The notes under the pieces are model-generated. The model was not told where the DNA came from, ran no database searches, and saw only the letters and a list, made by a program, of their open reading frames with translations. A DNA stretch of 64,000 bases, taken from Paenibacillus antri (lineage in GTDB: Bacteria; Bacillota; Bacilli; Paenibacillales; YIM-B00363). A program made the translations under genes and the position numbers. How positions within the stretch are numbered: the stretch's first letter is position 1; each line of letters begins with the position of its first letter. The stretch is from positions 62,001 to 126,000 of the forward strand of contig NZ_VCIW01000004.1 in the NCBI RefSeq assembly GCF_005765165.1, written 5' to 3'. Shown in pieces: positions 1-8,440 of the stretch.

Positions 1-1
1 C

Positions 2-1057
2 GCGCGCTACGAGAAGGAGGGCGTCTATCTCAAGACGGTGGAAGGGCAGCGCAGGCTCGTCGTGTTCACCCGTTCGGAAGAAACGAACTGGACGATGGTG
101 TCCGAGGTTCCGATGAAGGAACTGATCGGGGACTTGATTCATTTGCGAAATTATACGTTATGGGCGGGGTCCGCGCTCGTCTTCTTCGTCCTGATCGCGT
201 TGTCGATGTTCTCCATCTCCTTGACGCGCTCGCTCCGGCATCTGCAGCATCTGATGAAGAAGGCGGAGAACGGGGACTTGATGGCGAAGGCGTCGGAGAA
301 GCGTACCGACGAAATCGGGGGACTGAACCGCAGCTTCAATAAGATGGTAGCGGAAATTCGGATGCTCATCGAGGTCGTGCACGCGTCCCGGATTCGGGAG
401 AAGGAGATGGAGATCAAGCAGCGCGAAGCGATGATGCGCGCGCTGCAGTCGCAGATCAACCCGCATTTTTTGTACAACACATTGGAGGTCATTAACTCGT
501 ACGCCATTCTCGAGGGCGTCATGCCGATCAGCAAGATGGCGACGTCGCTTGCCGACGTGTTCCGCTACAGTATCGGCGATCCGAACGAACGGGTGTCGCT
601 GCGGAACGAGCTGCATCATATGAGCGCGTATTTCGATATTTTATCGGAGCGCTATCCGTATTTGCAGGTCGACGACCGAACGTCCGCGACGGAGGTCGAG
701 GACGTGCAAGCCGTTCGGCTCATCGTGCAACCGATCGTGGAGAACGCTTTCAAGCACGGGTACGAAAAGCATAAGCTGCGGCTCGGTTACATCGGCTTCG
801 AAGGCGAGCGCGGGAGCGATTCCTATACGCTTCGCGTGATGGATCGCGGCGTCGGCATGCCGCCCGAACAGGCGGAGGCGTACAATCGGTATTTCGCCGA
901 TCCGGAGCCTTCGAACGAAGGCGACGGCCGCATCGGGCTGTGGAACGTGCATCAACGCATTCGTCTTACGTACGGTACGCCTTATGGGCTGTTTATCGAA
1001 ACTTCCGGGCCGGAAGGCACCGTCATTCAGGTTCGCCTTCCTTATTCGAAGCAGTAG
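2..1057 (+). CDS. YesM-type sensor histidine kinase, 5' end outside the window
   Basis: This is the C-terminal part of a membrane histidine kinase; the reading frame is open from base 2, so the true start lies upstream. Visible parts are the end of an extracellular sensor domain, one transmembrane helix (WAGSALVFFVLIALSMF), a HAMP linker, the His_kinase dimerisation box with the phospho-accepting histidine in QINPHFLYNTLE, and an HATPase domain with VENAFKHG and GLWNVHQRI. This order is typical of the LytS/YesM class that senses extracellular sugars and phosphorylates an AraC-type response regulator. Its partner follows 38 bases downstream. The ligand cannot be read from the fragment. Confidence 0.95.
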   Translation, partial: ARYEKEGVYLKTVEGQRRLVVFTRSEETNWTMVSEVPMKELIGDLIHLRNYTLWAGSALVFFVLIALSMFSISLTRSLRHLQHLMKKAENGDLMAKASEKRTDEIGGLNRSFNKMVAEIRMLIEVVHASRIREKEMEIKQREAMMRALQSQINPHFLYNTLEVINSYAILEGVMPISKMATSLADVFRYSIGDPNERVSLRNELHHMSAYFDILSERYPYLQVDDRTSATEVEDVQAVRLIVQPIVENAFKHGYEKHKLRLGYIGFEGERGSDSYTLRVMDRGVGMPPEQAEAYNRYFADPEPSNEGDGRIGLWNVHQRIRLTYGTPYGLFIETSGPEGTVIQVRLPYSKQ

Positions 1058-1095
1058 GTTTGCCGCGCCGGCAACCGGAGAGGGGGCGCTCTAAC

Positions 1096-2208
1096 GTGTA
1101 TAAGGTCATCACGATCGACGACGAGCCGCTCGTCAAGAAGACGCTTCGCGTCTTGATCGAGAGCTACCCGGACGACTGGTTTCAAGTGATCGACGAAGCC
1201 GAAGACGGACGGGACGGGTTGGAACGAATCGAACGTCATTCGCCGGATCTGGTCATCACCGATCTGAATATGCCGATCATGAACGGTCTCGAGCTGATCG
1301 AACGTCTTCGCGCATCGGGACGGACCGTAGACGTCGCCGTCCTGTCCGGATACGACGACTTCGATTATGCGAGACAAGCGCTTCTGCACGGCGTCGTCGA
1401 CTATGTCCTGAAGCCGGTTCGGCCCGAGGCGATCCGTCAGCTGCTGGATCGCGTCCGCGCCCGTCGGACGGCGGACGCCGCCGCTTCGAACGGCCGGGGC
1501 GAATGGATCGCGTTCTGCGGCGAGACGGCGAAGATCGTCGCCGAACGCGTCTGGCTCCTGGACGATGCCGGAGCGGAGGAGCAACTCGAACGTTACGCGG
1601 CCCGCGTCGAAGCGCGCGGGACCGACCGAGAGAATACCGCGGAGGCGTATCAGGCGCTCGTCACGCTCGTCTCGAGCGAGCTGCGGCAACGCGGCGCGGG
1701 AACGCTCGGGCCGCCGCTCGCCGTCGAAGCGGACGGCGGCGAGAGCGGCGCGGCGCGTACGCGTTCGGAAGCTTCTCGCTTGCGGGAAGAGACGAATGCG
1801 CTGCTTCGCGCCAAGATCGAGGCGCTCGGACGCGAGCGGCAAGTCGGCAATCACCAAGGCATCCGCGCCGCGGTCGCTTATTTGGAGGCGCAATTCCACA
1901 ATTCCGAGCTTTCGCTTCCGCTCGCCGCGGATGCCGCGGGCATGTCGCAGGGGCACTTCAGCCGAACGTTCAAGCGGGAGATGGGCGTTTCGTTCATCGA
2001 ATACGTGACCCGGCTTCGCATCGAACGCGCGAAAGCGCTGCTCGACGTTCCCGGCATGAAGACGTGGGAAATCGCGGAGGCGATCGGGTATCAGGAGTAT
2101 GCGCACTTCGCGAAAGTGTTTCGGAAGTACACCGGCTTGACGCCGTCCGAATTCCGGAAGCGGGAAGGCGGGGCGCGAGCGATGGACGAGAGGGGATACG
2201 AGGAATGA
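1096..2208 (+). CDS. AraC-type response regulator
   Basis: This is a 370-residue response regulator of the YesN class. The N-terminal receiver domain has the acidic pair D8-D9, the phospho-accepting D56 in LVITDLNMP and the conserved K106 in YVLKPVRP. A poorly conserved middle region follows, then a C-terminal AraC helix-turn-helix pair (about residues 265-365, with AADAAGMSQGHFSRTF and IAEAIGYQEYAHFAKVF). I chose the GTG start at 1096 because it begins the receiver fold exactly and has a purine-rich site (GAGAGGGGG) upstream; the open frame extends back into the kinase gene but without receiver sequence. It presumably activates the sugar genes around it when phosphorylated by the upstream kinase. 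It overlaps the next gene by 4 bases (ATGA). Confidence 0.95.
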   Translation: MYKVITIDDEPLVKKTLRVLIESYPDDWFQVIDEAEDGRDGLERIERHSPDLVITDLNMPIMNGLELIERLRASGRTVDVAVLSGYDDFDYARQALLHGVVDYVLKPVRPEAIRQLLDRVRARRTADAAASNGRGEWIAFCGETAKIVAERVWLLDDAGAEEQLERYAARVEARGTDRENTAEAYQALVTLVSSELRQRGAGTLGPPLAVEADGGESGAARTRSEASRLREETNALLRAKIEALGRERQVGNHQGIRAAVAYLEAQFHNSELSLPLAADAAGMSQGHFSRTFKREMGVSFIEYVTRLRIERAKALLDVPGMKTWEIAEAIGYQEYAHFAKVFRKYTGLTPSEFRKREGGARAMDERGYEE

Positions 2209-3404
2209 ATCGATTGGCGATCGACGGCGGGACGCCGGTACGCACGGCGCCGTTCCCGACGTGGCCGGTTCACGGCGAAGAGGAAGAGCGTTATGTGCTG
2301 GAGGTCGTCCGTTCGGGCAAATGGGGCGGAACGGCGGGGAAGGTGAAGTTGTTAGAGCTCGAAGAGACGTTCGCCGCGATGCACGGCGCGAAGCATGCGA
2401 TCACGACGGTGAACGGCACGCTCGGATTGACGGTCGCGCTGCAGGCGGTCGGCGTCGGGCCGGGCGACGAAGTGATCATGCCGCCGTATACGTTCATCGC
2501 GACGGCCAGCAGCGCCCTGATGTTCGGCGCCATCCCGGTGTTCGTCGACGTGGAACCGGATACGTTGCTGCTCGATCCCGAGAAGGCGGAGGCGGCGATC
2601 ACGCCGCGGACGAAGGCGATCGTAGCCGTCCATCTGGCGGGGATGCCCGCCGATATGGGACGGCTCCGGGAGATCGCCGGGAGGCGCGGGCTGCGGCTGA
2701 TCGAAGACGCGGCGCAAGGAGTCGGCGCGAAGCGCGGAGGCCTGGCGGTCGGAGCGATCGGCGACATCGGCAGCTTCAGCTTTCAGATGGGAAAGAACGT
2801 GACCGCGGGCGAAGGCGGCATCCTGCTCACGAACGACGACGCGGTCGCCGATCTCGCTTGGTCGCTTACGAACGTCGGGCGCGTTCGCAGCGGCGCCTGG
2901 TATCAGCACGAGCATATCGGTTGGAATTTACGAATGACGGAATTGCAAGCCGCCGTCGCGCTCGGGCAGCTGTCGCGATTCGAGCCGCAGTTCGCGCGGC
3001 GCGAACGCAACGCCGCGCTGCTGAACGAGCTGCTCGCGCCGATCGAAGGCATTCGGCTCGTTCGACGTCCCGCGGACGTCTCGCATCACGCGCAGCATCT
3101 GTATGTGTTTTTCCTCGACGACGGAATCGCCTCCGAGTCGAATAAAGCGGAAGCGTTGCGGCGGCTGCAAGCCGAGGGCATCCCGGCGGCGGCAGGCTAT
3201 GTGTCGCTGAACCGGAATCGCGCGGTCGCGGCGGACATCCGCAAGTGGACCGGAGGCGAGGGTCCGACGCAGGTTTGTCCGGTCAGCGAACGGGCCAGCG
3301 CCGAACGCGCGTTGTGGCTGCACCAGAACGTGCTGCTCGCCGAGGAGCGAGACATGTACGACATCCGCGACGCCGTCGCGAAGGTCGTCGCGACGCTCGG
3401 CTGA
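2205..3404 (+). CDS. DegT/DnrJ/EryC1-family PLP-dependent sugar aminotransferase
   Basis: This 399-residue protein belongs to the fold-type I aminotransferases that convert keto-sugars to amino-sugars. The PLP-binding residues are visible: D168 and Q171 in IEDAAQG and the Schiff-base lysine K197 in MGKNVTAGEGG. The start is the ATG overlapping the stop codon of the response regulator, so the two are translationally coupled. DegT enzymes usually serve biosynthesis of nucleotide amino-sugars, but here the gene sits in a glycan-degrading operon before a GH38 enzyme. It may therefore act catabolically or as a 3-keto-sugar transaminase with the Gfo/Idh dehydrogenase at the end of the operon; that role is inference. 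Confidence 0.9.
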   Translation: MNRLAIDGGTPVRTAPFPTWPVHGEEEERYVLEVVRSGKWGGTAGKVKLLELEETFAAMHGAKHAITTVNGTLGLTVALQAVGVGPGDEVIMPPYTFIATASSALMFGAIPVFVDVEPDTLLLDPEKAEAAITPRTKAIVAVHLAGMPADMGRLREIAGRRGLRLIEDAAQGVGAKRGGLAVGAIGDIGSFSFQMGKNVTAGEGGILLTNDDAVADLAWSLTNVGRVRSGAWYQHEHIGWNLRMTELQAAVALGQLSRFEPQFARRERNAALLNELLAPIEGIRLVRRPADVSHHAQHLYVFFLDDGIASESNKAEALRRLQAEGIPAAAGYVSLNRNRAVAADIRKWTGGEGPTQVCPVSERASAERALWLHQNVLLAEERDMYDIRDAVAKVVATLG

Positions 3405-3430
3405 GTAAGGGAGAGGGGACGACAACCGGC

Positions 3431-5938
3431 ATGGAGTTTACGCCTTCAACCGAAGTATGGAACGCGCGCCCCGTCCGATGGGACGCCGTGCAAGATCATG
3501 AGATGACGCAACGCATCCACCGGGTGCTCAGCCGCTGGCTGCCGTTCGCCGACGCGCTGTACGCGGATTGGGACGTCCGGCCGAACAGCGGACACTTCTT
3601 CGGCGGGAGCTTCTGGTACGCTTCCGACAACGCTTCGACCGCGCTTGTGTACGCCGTGCTCGCGACGCTCGGCGCATACGACGAAGCGGCGACCGGCATT
3701 CCGCGCGAACGGGTGAAGACGCGCGCGATTCGGGCGATCCGGTATATGGGCTTCACGCACGATACCGGTCCGGCCGACTGCGTCCGCGTCGAAGGTTCGC
3801 TGCCGTACACGAGCGGCAAGAAGTGGGGCGGCCGAGGCGATCGATTTTTCCTCGCGAGCCAGAACGGGCGCTCGGTCGCGTCGATGGCCATGGCGGCGCT
3901 GCTGCTGTGGGGCGACCTCGACGACGAGACGAAGCTGCTCGTGCAAGACGTCGTCGCTTCCTACGCCGACCGCTGGGCGGACGAGGAGCCCCGGAACGGC
4001 GTCTATTACGATACGCAATGCGAGGAGAACGCCTGGACGGCGGCGGGGATCTCGGCCGCCGTCGTCCTGTTTCCGGAGCATCCGCATCATGCCGCGTGGG
4101 AGCGGGCCTTCGCCGATTGGGCGATCAACACGATCGCGACGTACGAGGACCGTCTCGCGTTCCCGGCAGGTCTCGTGGACGCGACCGACGGCATGTGCGT
4201 GAAGAGCGTCACGTTCCACCCGGATTTCACGGCGGAAAATCACGCGTTCGTACACCCAAGCTATCTATGCGCGGGCATCAATCTGCGGGCGCTTCACGTC
4301 GCGGCGTCGCTCATGACCGGTTCGGCCCCGTACGCCGAAGCGATCCGCAACAATGTAAAGCTGTACGAACGAACCGTGAAGCCTTGGGCGCAATTCGACG
4401 GCTTGGCGGTGCCGATCCAAGGCCAGGATTGGTGGTACAATCGTCAGCACGAGCGTCAGCTGACGCATACGGTGTTGAACGTCGTCCATGGAGACCGAGA
4501 CGCGGCGGCATACGCGCGGGAGGCGCTGCGCTCGATCGAACGCATACAGGCGAGCAATTCGCGGGGCTGCCTGCTCGAAGAGAACGGCGAGGAATGCGTC
4601 ATCAACGCCGCCCATGGGCAATTCGCGAGGGAGCTGGAGCACGGCTCCGCGGTCGATCTCGCGACCTCGTATTTGATTTACGCGTTCGGAGGGCCGGGCG
4701 CCGATCCGGCGGGCTCGACGGATACGATCGAGCGGCTTAAAGGCGTGCACGAGTATCCGTACGGCAGCGCGATCGTCTATCGGACGGAGCGAAGCTTCGC
4801 CAGCTTCTCCTGGCGCAACAACGCGATGGCGCTGACGCTGCCGCGGAACGGCTTGTGGACCGTTACGCCGCTCTATGCGAGCTACACCGGCACGGTAACG
4901 ACCGAAGGCTACGACGGCCCGGCGGGGCTCGCGAACGCGAGCATCGTGCGGAGGGCCGAAGACGTCCGGGTCGTCCGATACGACGATCGCGGCTTCGGCG
5001 CCGTCGTCGCGATCCCTCGGGGAGACGGGGCGTTGCTGCAGGACGCCGCGTTCGCGGCGCTTCCGGACGGGAGCACCGTATACGTCGAGCGATTCCGCGC
5101 TGTGCGGGATTGCGTCGCGACGGAAGCCGCGACGGGACTCGTCGGTGTGCGCAACGAGAACTACCCGGCGATGCCGGAGCTGGCCCCCGGATGGAGGACG
5201 CTGCATACGTCCGTCGGCGCCGAGCGGTTCGAAGGATTTTACGGCCGAGGGGAGCCGAACCGGGAGCGAACGTTCGGCGCGGTCGACTACGTGAACGTGG
5301 ACGATCAGATCGGGTACGTGCTCTTCGGTACGAGCGGCGTCCGGTATGTCAACAAACACGTCTATCCGAAATGGAAGGGCGTCGAAGATATCTTAGTGTT
5401 GAACGATATCGGCCCGTTCTCGATGCGGGGAGGCGAGTCCCGCGACCCGTTCGTCGTCGTGACGCTGCCGAACGCCGCCGCGGACGAAACCGCGCGGGCC
5501 GCGGAGCGAACGACGCTGTTCGACGGAACGGGCGGGGAGGCGGTCGTTCTGGAGACGGAAGGCGGTACGCTTGTTTACGCCTCGTTCGCTTCGCGCTCCG
5601 GCGAGGTTACGGGAACGAGGAGACTGGCGGACGGCGCCGACGGCGTATATTGCTATGAAGGCGAGCAGCGGCTGGAATGCGGCGTATACACATGGCGCGG
5701 CGCGGTCGGCGGCCGCTCCGCCGGCTTCGCCGAAGCGCGGTTCCGCCTCGCCGCCGCCAACGTCGGCGTGCTGGCGTTGGACGTGTCCGTCGTCGGCCGG
5801 CGGGCGTTCGCGACGAACGTCGGGACGGAGTCCGCGGAATTCGACGTTCGGCTCGGCGAAGCGACGGTTCGATCCATCCGGCTCGAACCCGGCGCCGTCG
5901 CCGCGATCGAACTGGGAAGGGAGGAGCGAACGACATGA
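3431..5938 (+). CDS. Uncharacterised 835-residue protein, probably alpha/alpha-toroid plus beta-sandwich (lyase- or hydrolase-like)
   Basis: I do not recognise the family with certainty. The first 500 residues are rich in helices with aromatic and acidic clusters (RPNSGHFFGGSFWYASDN near residue 48, YYDTQCEENAWTAAG near 194, ENHAFVHPSY near 268, GQDWWYNRQHERQLTH near 330), as expected for an (alpha/alpha) toroid like those of heparinase II/III or alginate lyases. The C-terminal 350 residues look like beta-strands, again matching toroid-type lyases and GH families. There is no signal peptide, so it acts in the cytoplasm. The ATG at 3431 follows GAGAGGGGACG. It overlaps the GH38 gene by 4 bases, suggesting both work on the same imported oligosaccharide. 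Specificity is unknown. Confidence 0.8.
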   Translation: MEFTPSTEVWNARPVRWDAVQDHEMTQRIHRVLSRWLPFADALYADWDVRPNSGHFFGGSFWYASDNASTALVYAVLATLGAYDEAATGIPRERVKTRAIRAIRYMGFTHDTGPADCVRVEGSLPYTSGKKWGGRGDRFFLASQNGRSVASMAMAALLLWGDLDDETKLLVQDVVASYADRWADEEPRNGVYYDTQCEENAWTAAGISAAVVLFPEHPHHAAWERAFADWAINTIATYEDRLAFPAGLVDATDGMCVKSVTFHPDFTAENHAFVHPSYLCAGINLRALHVAASLMTGSAPYAEAIRNNVKLYERTVKPWAQFDGLAVPIQGQDWWYNRQHERQLTHTVLNVVHGDRDAAAYAREALRSIERIQASNSRGCLLEENGEECVINAAHGQFARELEHGSAVDLATSYLIYAFGGPGADPAGSTDTIERLKGVHEYPYGSAIVYRTERSFASFSWRNNAMALTLPRNGLWTVTPLYASYTGTVTTEGYDGPAGLANASIVRRAEDVRVVRYDDRGFGAVVAIPRGDGALLQDAAFAALPDGSTVYVERFRAVRDCVATEAATGLVGVRNENYPAMPELAPGWRTLHTSVGAERFEGFYGRGEPNRERTFGAVDYVNVDDQIGYVLFGTSGVRYVNKHVYPKWKGVEDILVLNDIGPFSMRGGESRDPFVVVTLPNAAADETARAAERTTLFDGTGGEAVVLETEGGTLVYASFASRSGEVTGTRRLADGADGVYCYEGEQRLECGVYTWRGAVGGRSAGFAEARFRLAAANVGVLALDVSVVGRRAFATNVGTESAEFDVRLGEATVRSIRLEPGAVAAIELGREERTT

Positions 5939-8433
5939 ACGGTACCGACGACAAGAGGCTGCATTTGATTTGCAACGCGCATCTGGATCCGGCCTGGCTG
6001 TGGGAGATCGAGGAGGGCGCGGGCGAGGCGCTGTCCACGTTCCGGATCGCGGCCGACTTCTGCGAAGCGTTCGACGGCTTCGTGTTCAATCATAACGAAG
6101 TCGTATTGTACGAATGGATCGAGGAATACGATCCGAAGCTGTTCGCCCGCATCGTCCGGCTCGTCCGCGAGGGCAAGTGGCATATCATGGGCGGATGGTA
6201 TTTGCAGCCCGATTGCAATCTGCCGAGCGGGGAATCGTTCGTTCGGCAAATGTTGGTCGGGCGGAAATATTTTCAAGAAAAATTCGGGGTTCGGCCGACG
6301 ACCGCGATCAACTTCGATCCGTTCGGACATACGCGGGGGCTCGTCCAAGTCATGAGCAAGGCGGGCTTCGACTCGTACATCGTCTGCCGTCCGGCGGAAG
6401 ACGATTGTCCGCTGCCGGCCGAAGATTTCGAATGGATCGGCTTCGACGGCTCTTCCGTCGTCGGGCATCGCGCCTACAAAGCCTATCTAAGCGGCAAGGG
6501 GAAGGCGCGGGCGAAAGTCGAGGGCTGGCTGGCCGATCATCCCGACCGGAAGACGGGACTCGTGCTGTGGGGCATCGGCAATCACGGCGGCGGCCCGTCC
6601 CGCGTCGATCTGGAGCAGCTTAGCGCCCTGACGGCGGAGCGCGCGGGCGACATCGATATCGTGCATTCCGTGCCGGAGGCGTATTTCGGCGAGCTTCGCG
6701 CGCGCGGGGAGAAGCCGCCGTCCTACGAAGGCGATTTGAACGCTTGGGCCGTAGGCTGCTATACGTCCCAAATTCGCATCAAGCAGAAGCATCGACAATT
6801 GGAAAATGAACTGTTCGCCGTCGAACGCATGGCGTCGCACGCGGCGCTCGTCCGCGGCATGGCGTATCCGTCGGCCGAGTTGAAGGAAGCGCAGAAGGAC
6901 CTCTTGCTTTCTCAATTCCATGACATGCTTCCGGGGTCCTCGGTGAAGCCGGTGGAGGAGGCGACGCTGCGGCTGCTGTCGCACGGTCTCGAGATCGTCT
7001 CTCGCGTTCGAGCGCGCTCTTTCTTCGCGCTCGCGGAGGGAGAGGCGAAGGCGGCCGAAGGGTCGGTGCCGGTATTCGTCTACAATCCGCACCCGTTCCC
7101 GGTCCGGGCGGTCGTCGTTTGCGAGTTCCAGCTGCCGGAGTCCGCCAAGGGCCGATTCGCGAACATCGTCGTGCACCAAGGAGAGACGCGAATTTCCGCG
7201 CAGACGGAGAAGGAGCTCAGCAGCCTCTACATCGAGTGGCGCAAGCGCGTCGTCTTCGAAGCCGAGCTGCCGCCGACGGCGCTCTCCCGGTTCGACTGCA
7301 CCGTGGAATGGACGGAAGCGAAACCGAAGCCTTCCCATCTCGAAAAGGACGGCGTTCTCGCGTTCCGTAACGATGCGATGGAGTTCGTCGTGAACGCCGA
7401 GACCGGATTCGTCGATCGATGGGCGGTGAACGGCGTCGACATCGTCCTGCCGAACGCCTTCCGAGCCGTCGTCGTCGAAGACTTCGACGATTCGTGGGGC
7501 AGCTGTACGCAGCGGTTCGATCAAGCGGCGGGCGCCTTCGAGCTGTTGTCGAGAGACGCCGCGATGCAGCTGTCGGGTCTCGGCGGCGAACCGCTGCCGG
7601 CCGTTCGCGTGATCGAGGACGGCGACGTGCGCACGATCGTCGAAGCGCTGTTCGGCTACGGGCGTTCGACGCTCGTTATGCGATATTCCATCCCTAAGCG
7701 AGGAACGGAGGTCGCCGTCGAGCTGACCGTACATTGGAACGAGGCGCGCAAGATGCTGAAGCTCGCGGTGCCGACCGCGTTCGGCGAGAACGCGTCGTTC
7801 CTCGGGCAGACCGCCTTCGGCACGATGCGTCTGCCGACGGACGGCCGGGAGGTCGCGGCGCAGAAGTGGGTGGCGGCCGCATCCGGCCGCGCCGCGCTGA
7901 CTTGCGTCAACGACGGCACGTACGGCTTCGATTGCGAGGCGGGCGCGCTGCGGATGTCGCTGCTGCGATCGCCGGGGTACTCGGCGCTGCCCGGCGGAGG
8001 CGTCGAGCGCACGATGCCGAACGACCGCCGCTCCGACCGCATCGATCAGGGAGAGCGCACGTTTCGTTTCTGGTTCGCCGCGGGCGAACCGTCGGAACGT
8101 CTCGCCGCGATCGACCGGGAAGCGGCGGCCCGCAACGAACAGCCGTACGCGCTGTCGTACTTCCCGTCGGGAGACGGGGACGGACCCGCGCCGGCGCTCG
8201 CCTCGCTGACGGACGGCGAGAGCGTCATGAGCGCCTGGAAGCGAGCGGAGGACGGCGAAGGGTACGTCGTGCGACTGTATAATCCGACGGGAACCCCTCT
8301 CAGGACCGCCTTGACGCTTCCGTTCGCGAACTTCGGATACGCCGTCGAGCTGTCGGCGTACGAAGCGAAGACGCTTCGTTACCGCGAGGCGGTCGACACG
8401 CTCGAAGAAGATACGATCATGGAAGGGTGGTGA
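5935..8433 (+). CDS. GH38-family alpha-mannosidase-like glycoside hydrolase
   Basis: This 832-residue enzyme is a retaining, metal-dependent glycoside hydrolase of family 38. The expected site is intact: H16 and D18 in NAHLDPAWLW, the nucleophile and metal ligand D128 in INFDPFGH, and H329 in QFHDMLPGSS. A catalytic alpha/beta-barrel is followed by a helical bundle and a long beta-sandwich region, the usual GH38 order. No signal peptide is present, so it cleaves imported alpha-mannosides in the cytoplasm. Its ATG overlaps the stop of the preceding gene and the next gene starts 7 bases downstream. Bacterial GH38 proteins act on alpha-mannosides of various linkages; which one cannot be told here. 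Confidence 0.92.
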   Translation: MNGTDDKRLHLICNAHLDPAWLWEIEEGAGEALSTFRIAADFCEAFDGFVFNHNEVVLYEWIEEYDPKLFARIVRLVREGKWHIMGGWYLQPDCNLPSGESFVRQMLVGRKYFQEKFGVRPTTAINFDPFGHTRGLVQVMSKAGFDSYIVCRPAEDDCPLPAEDFEWIGFDGSSVVGHRAYKAYLSGKGKARAKVEGWLADHPDRKTGLVLWGIGNHGGGPSRVDLEQLSALTAERAGDIDIVHSVPEAYFGELRARGEKPPSYEGDLNAWAVGCYTSQIRIKQKHRQLENELFAVERMASHAALVRGMAYPSAELKEAQKDLLLSQFHDMLPGSSVKPVEEATLRLLSHGLEIVSRVRARSFFALAEGEAKAAEGSVPVFVYNPHPFPVRAVVVCEFQLPESAKGRFANIVVHQGETRISAQTEKELSSLYIEWRKRVVFEAELPPTALSRFDCTVEWTEAKPKPSHLEKDGVLAFRNDAMEFVVNAETGFVDRWAVNGVDIVLPNAFRAVVVEDFDDSWGSCTQRFDQAAGAFELLSRDAAMQLSGLGGEPLPAVRVIEDGDVRTIVEALFGYGRSTLVMRYSIPKRGTEVAVELTVHWNEARKMLKLAVPTAFGENASFLGQTAFGTMRLPTDGREVAAQKWVAAASGRAALTCVNDGTYGFDCEAGALRMSLLRSPGYSALPGGGVERTMPNDRRSDRIDQGERTFRFWFAAGEPSERLAAIDREAAARNEQPYALSYFPSGDGDGPAPALASLTDGESVMSAWKRAEDGEGYVVRLYNPTGTPLRTALTLPFANFGYAVELSAYEAKTLRYREAVDTLEEDTIMEGW

Positions 8434-8440
8434 GCGGCGC

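Noticed and set aside
940-1095. A longer start for the first response regulator, inside the kinase gene
   Set aside because: The extra residues are not receiver sequence, and the GTG at 1096 has a ribosome site and starts the fold exactly.
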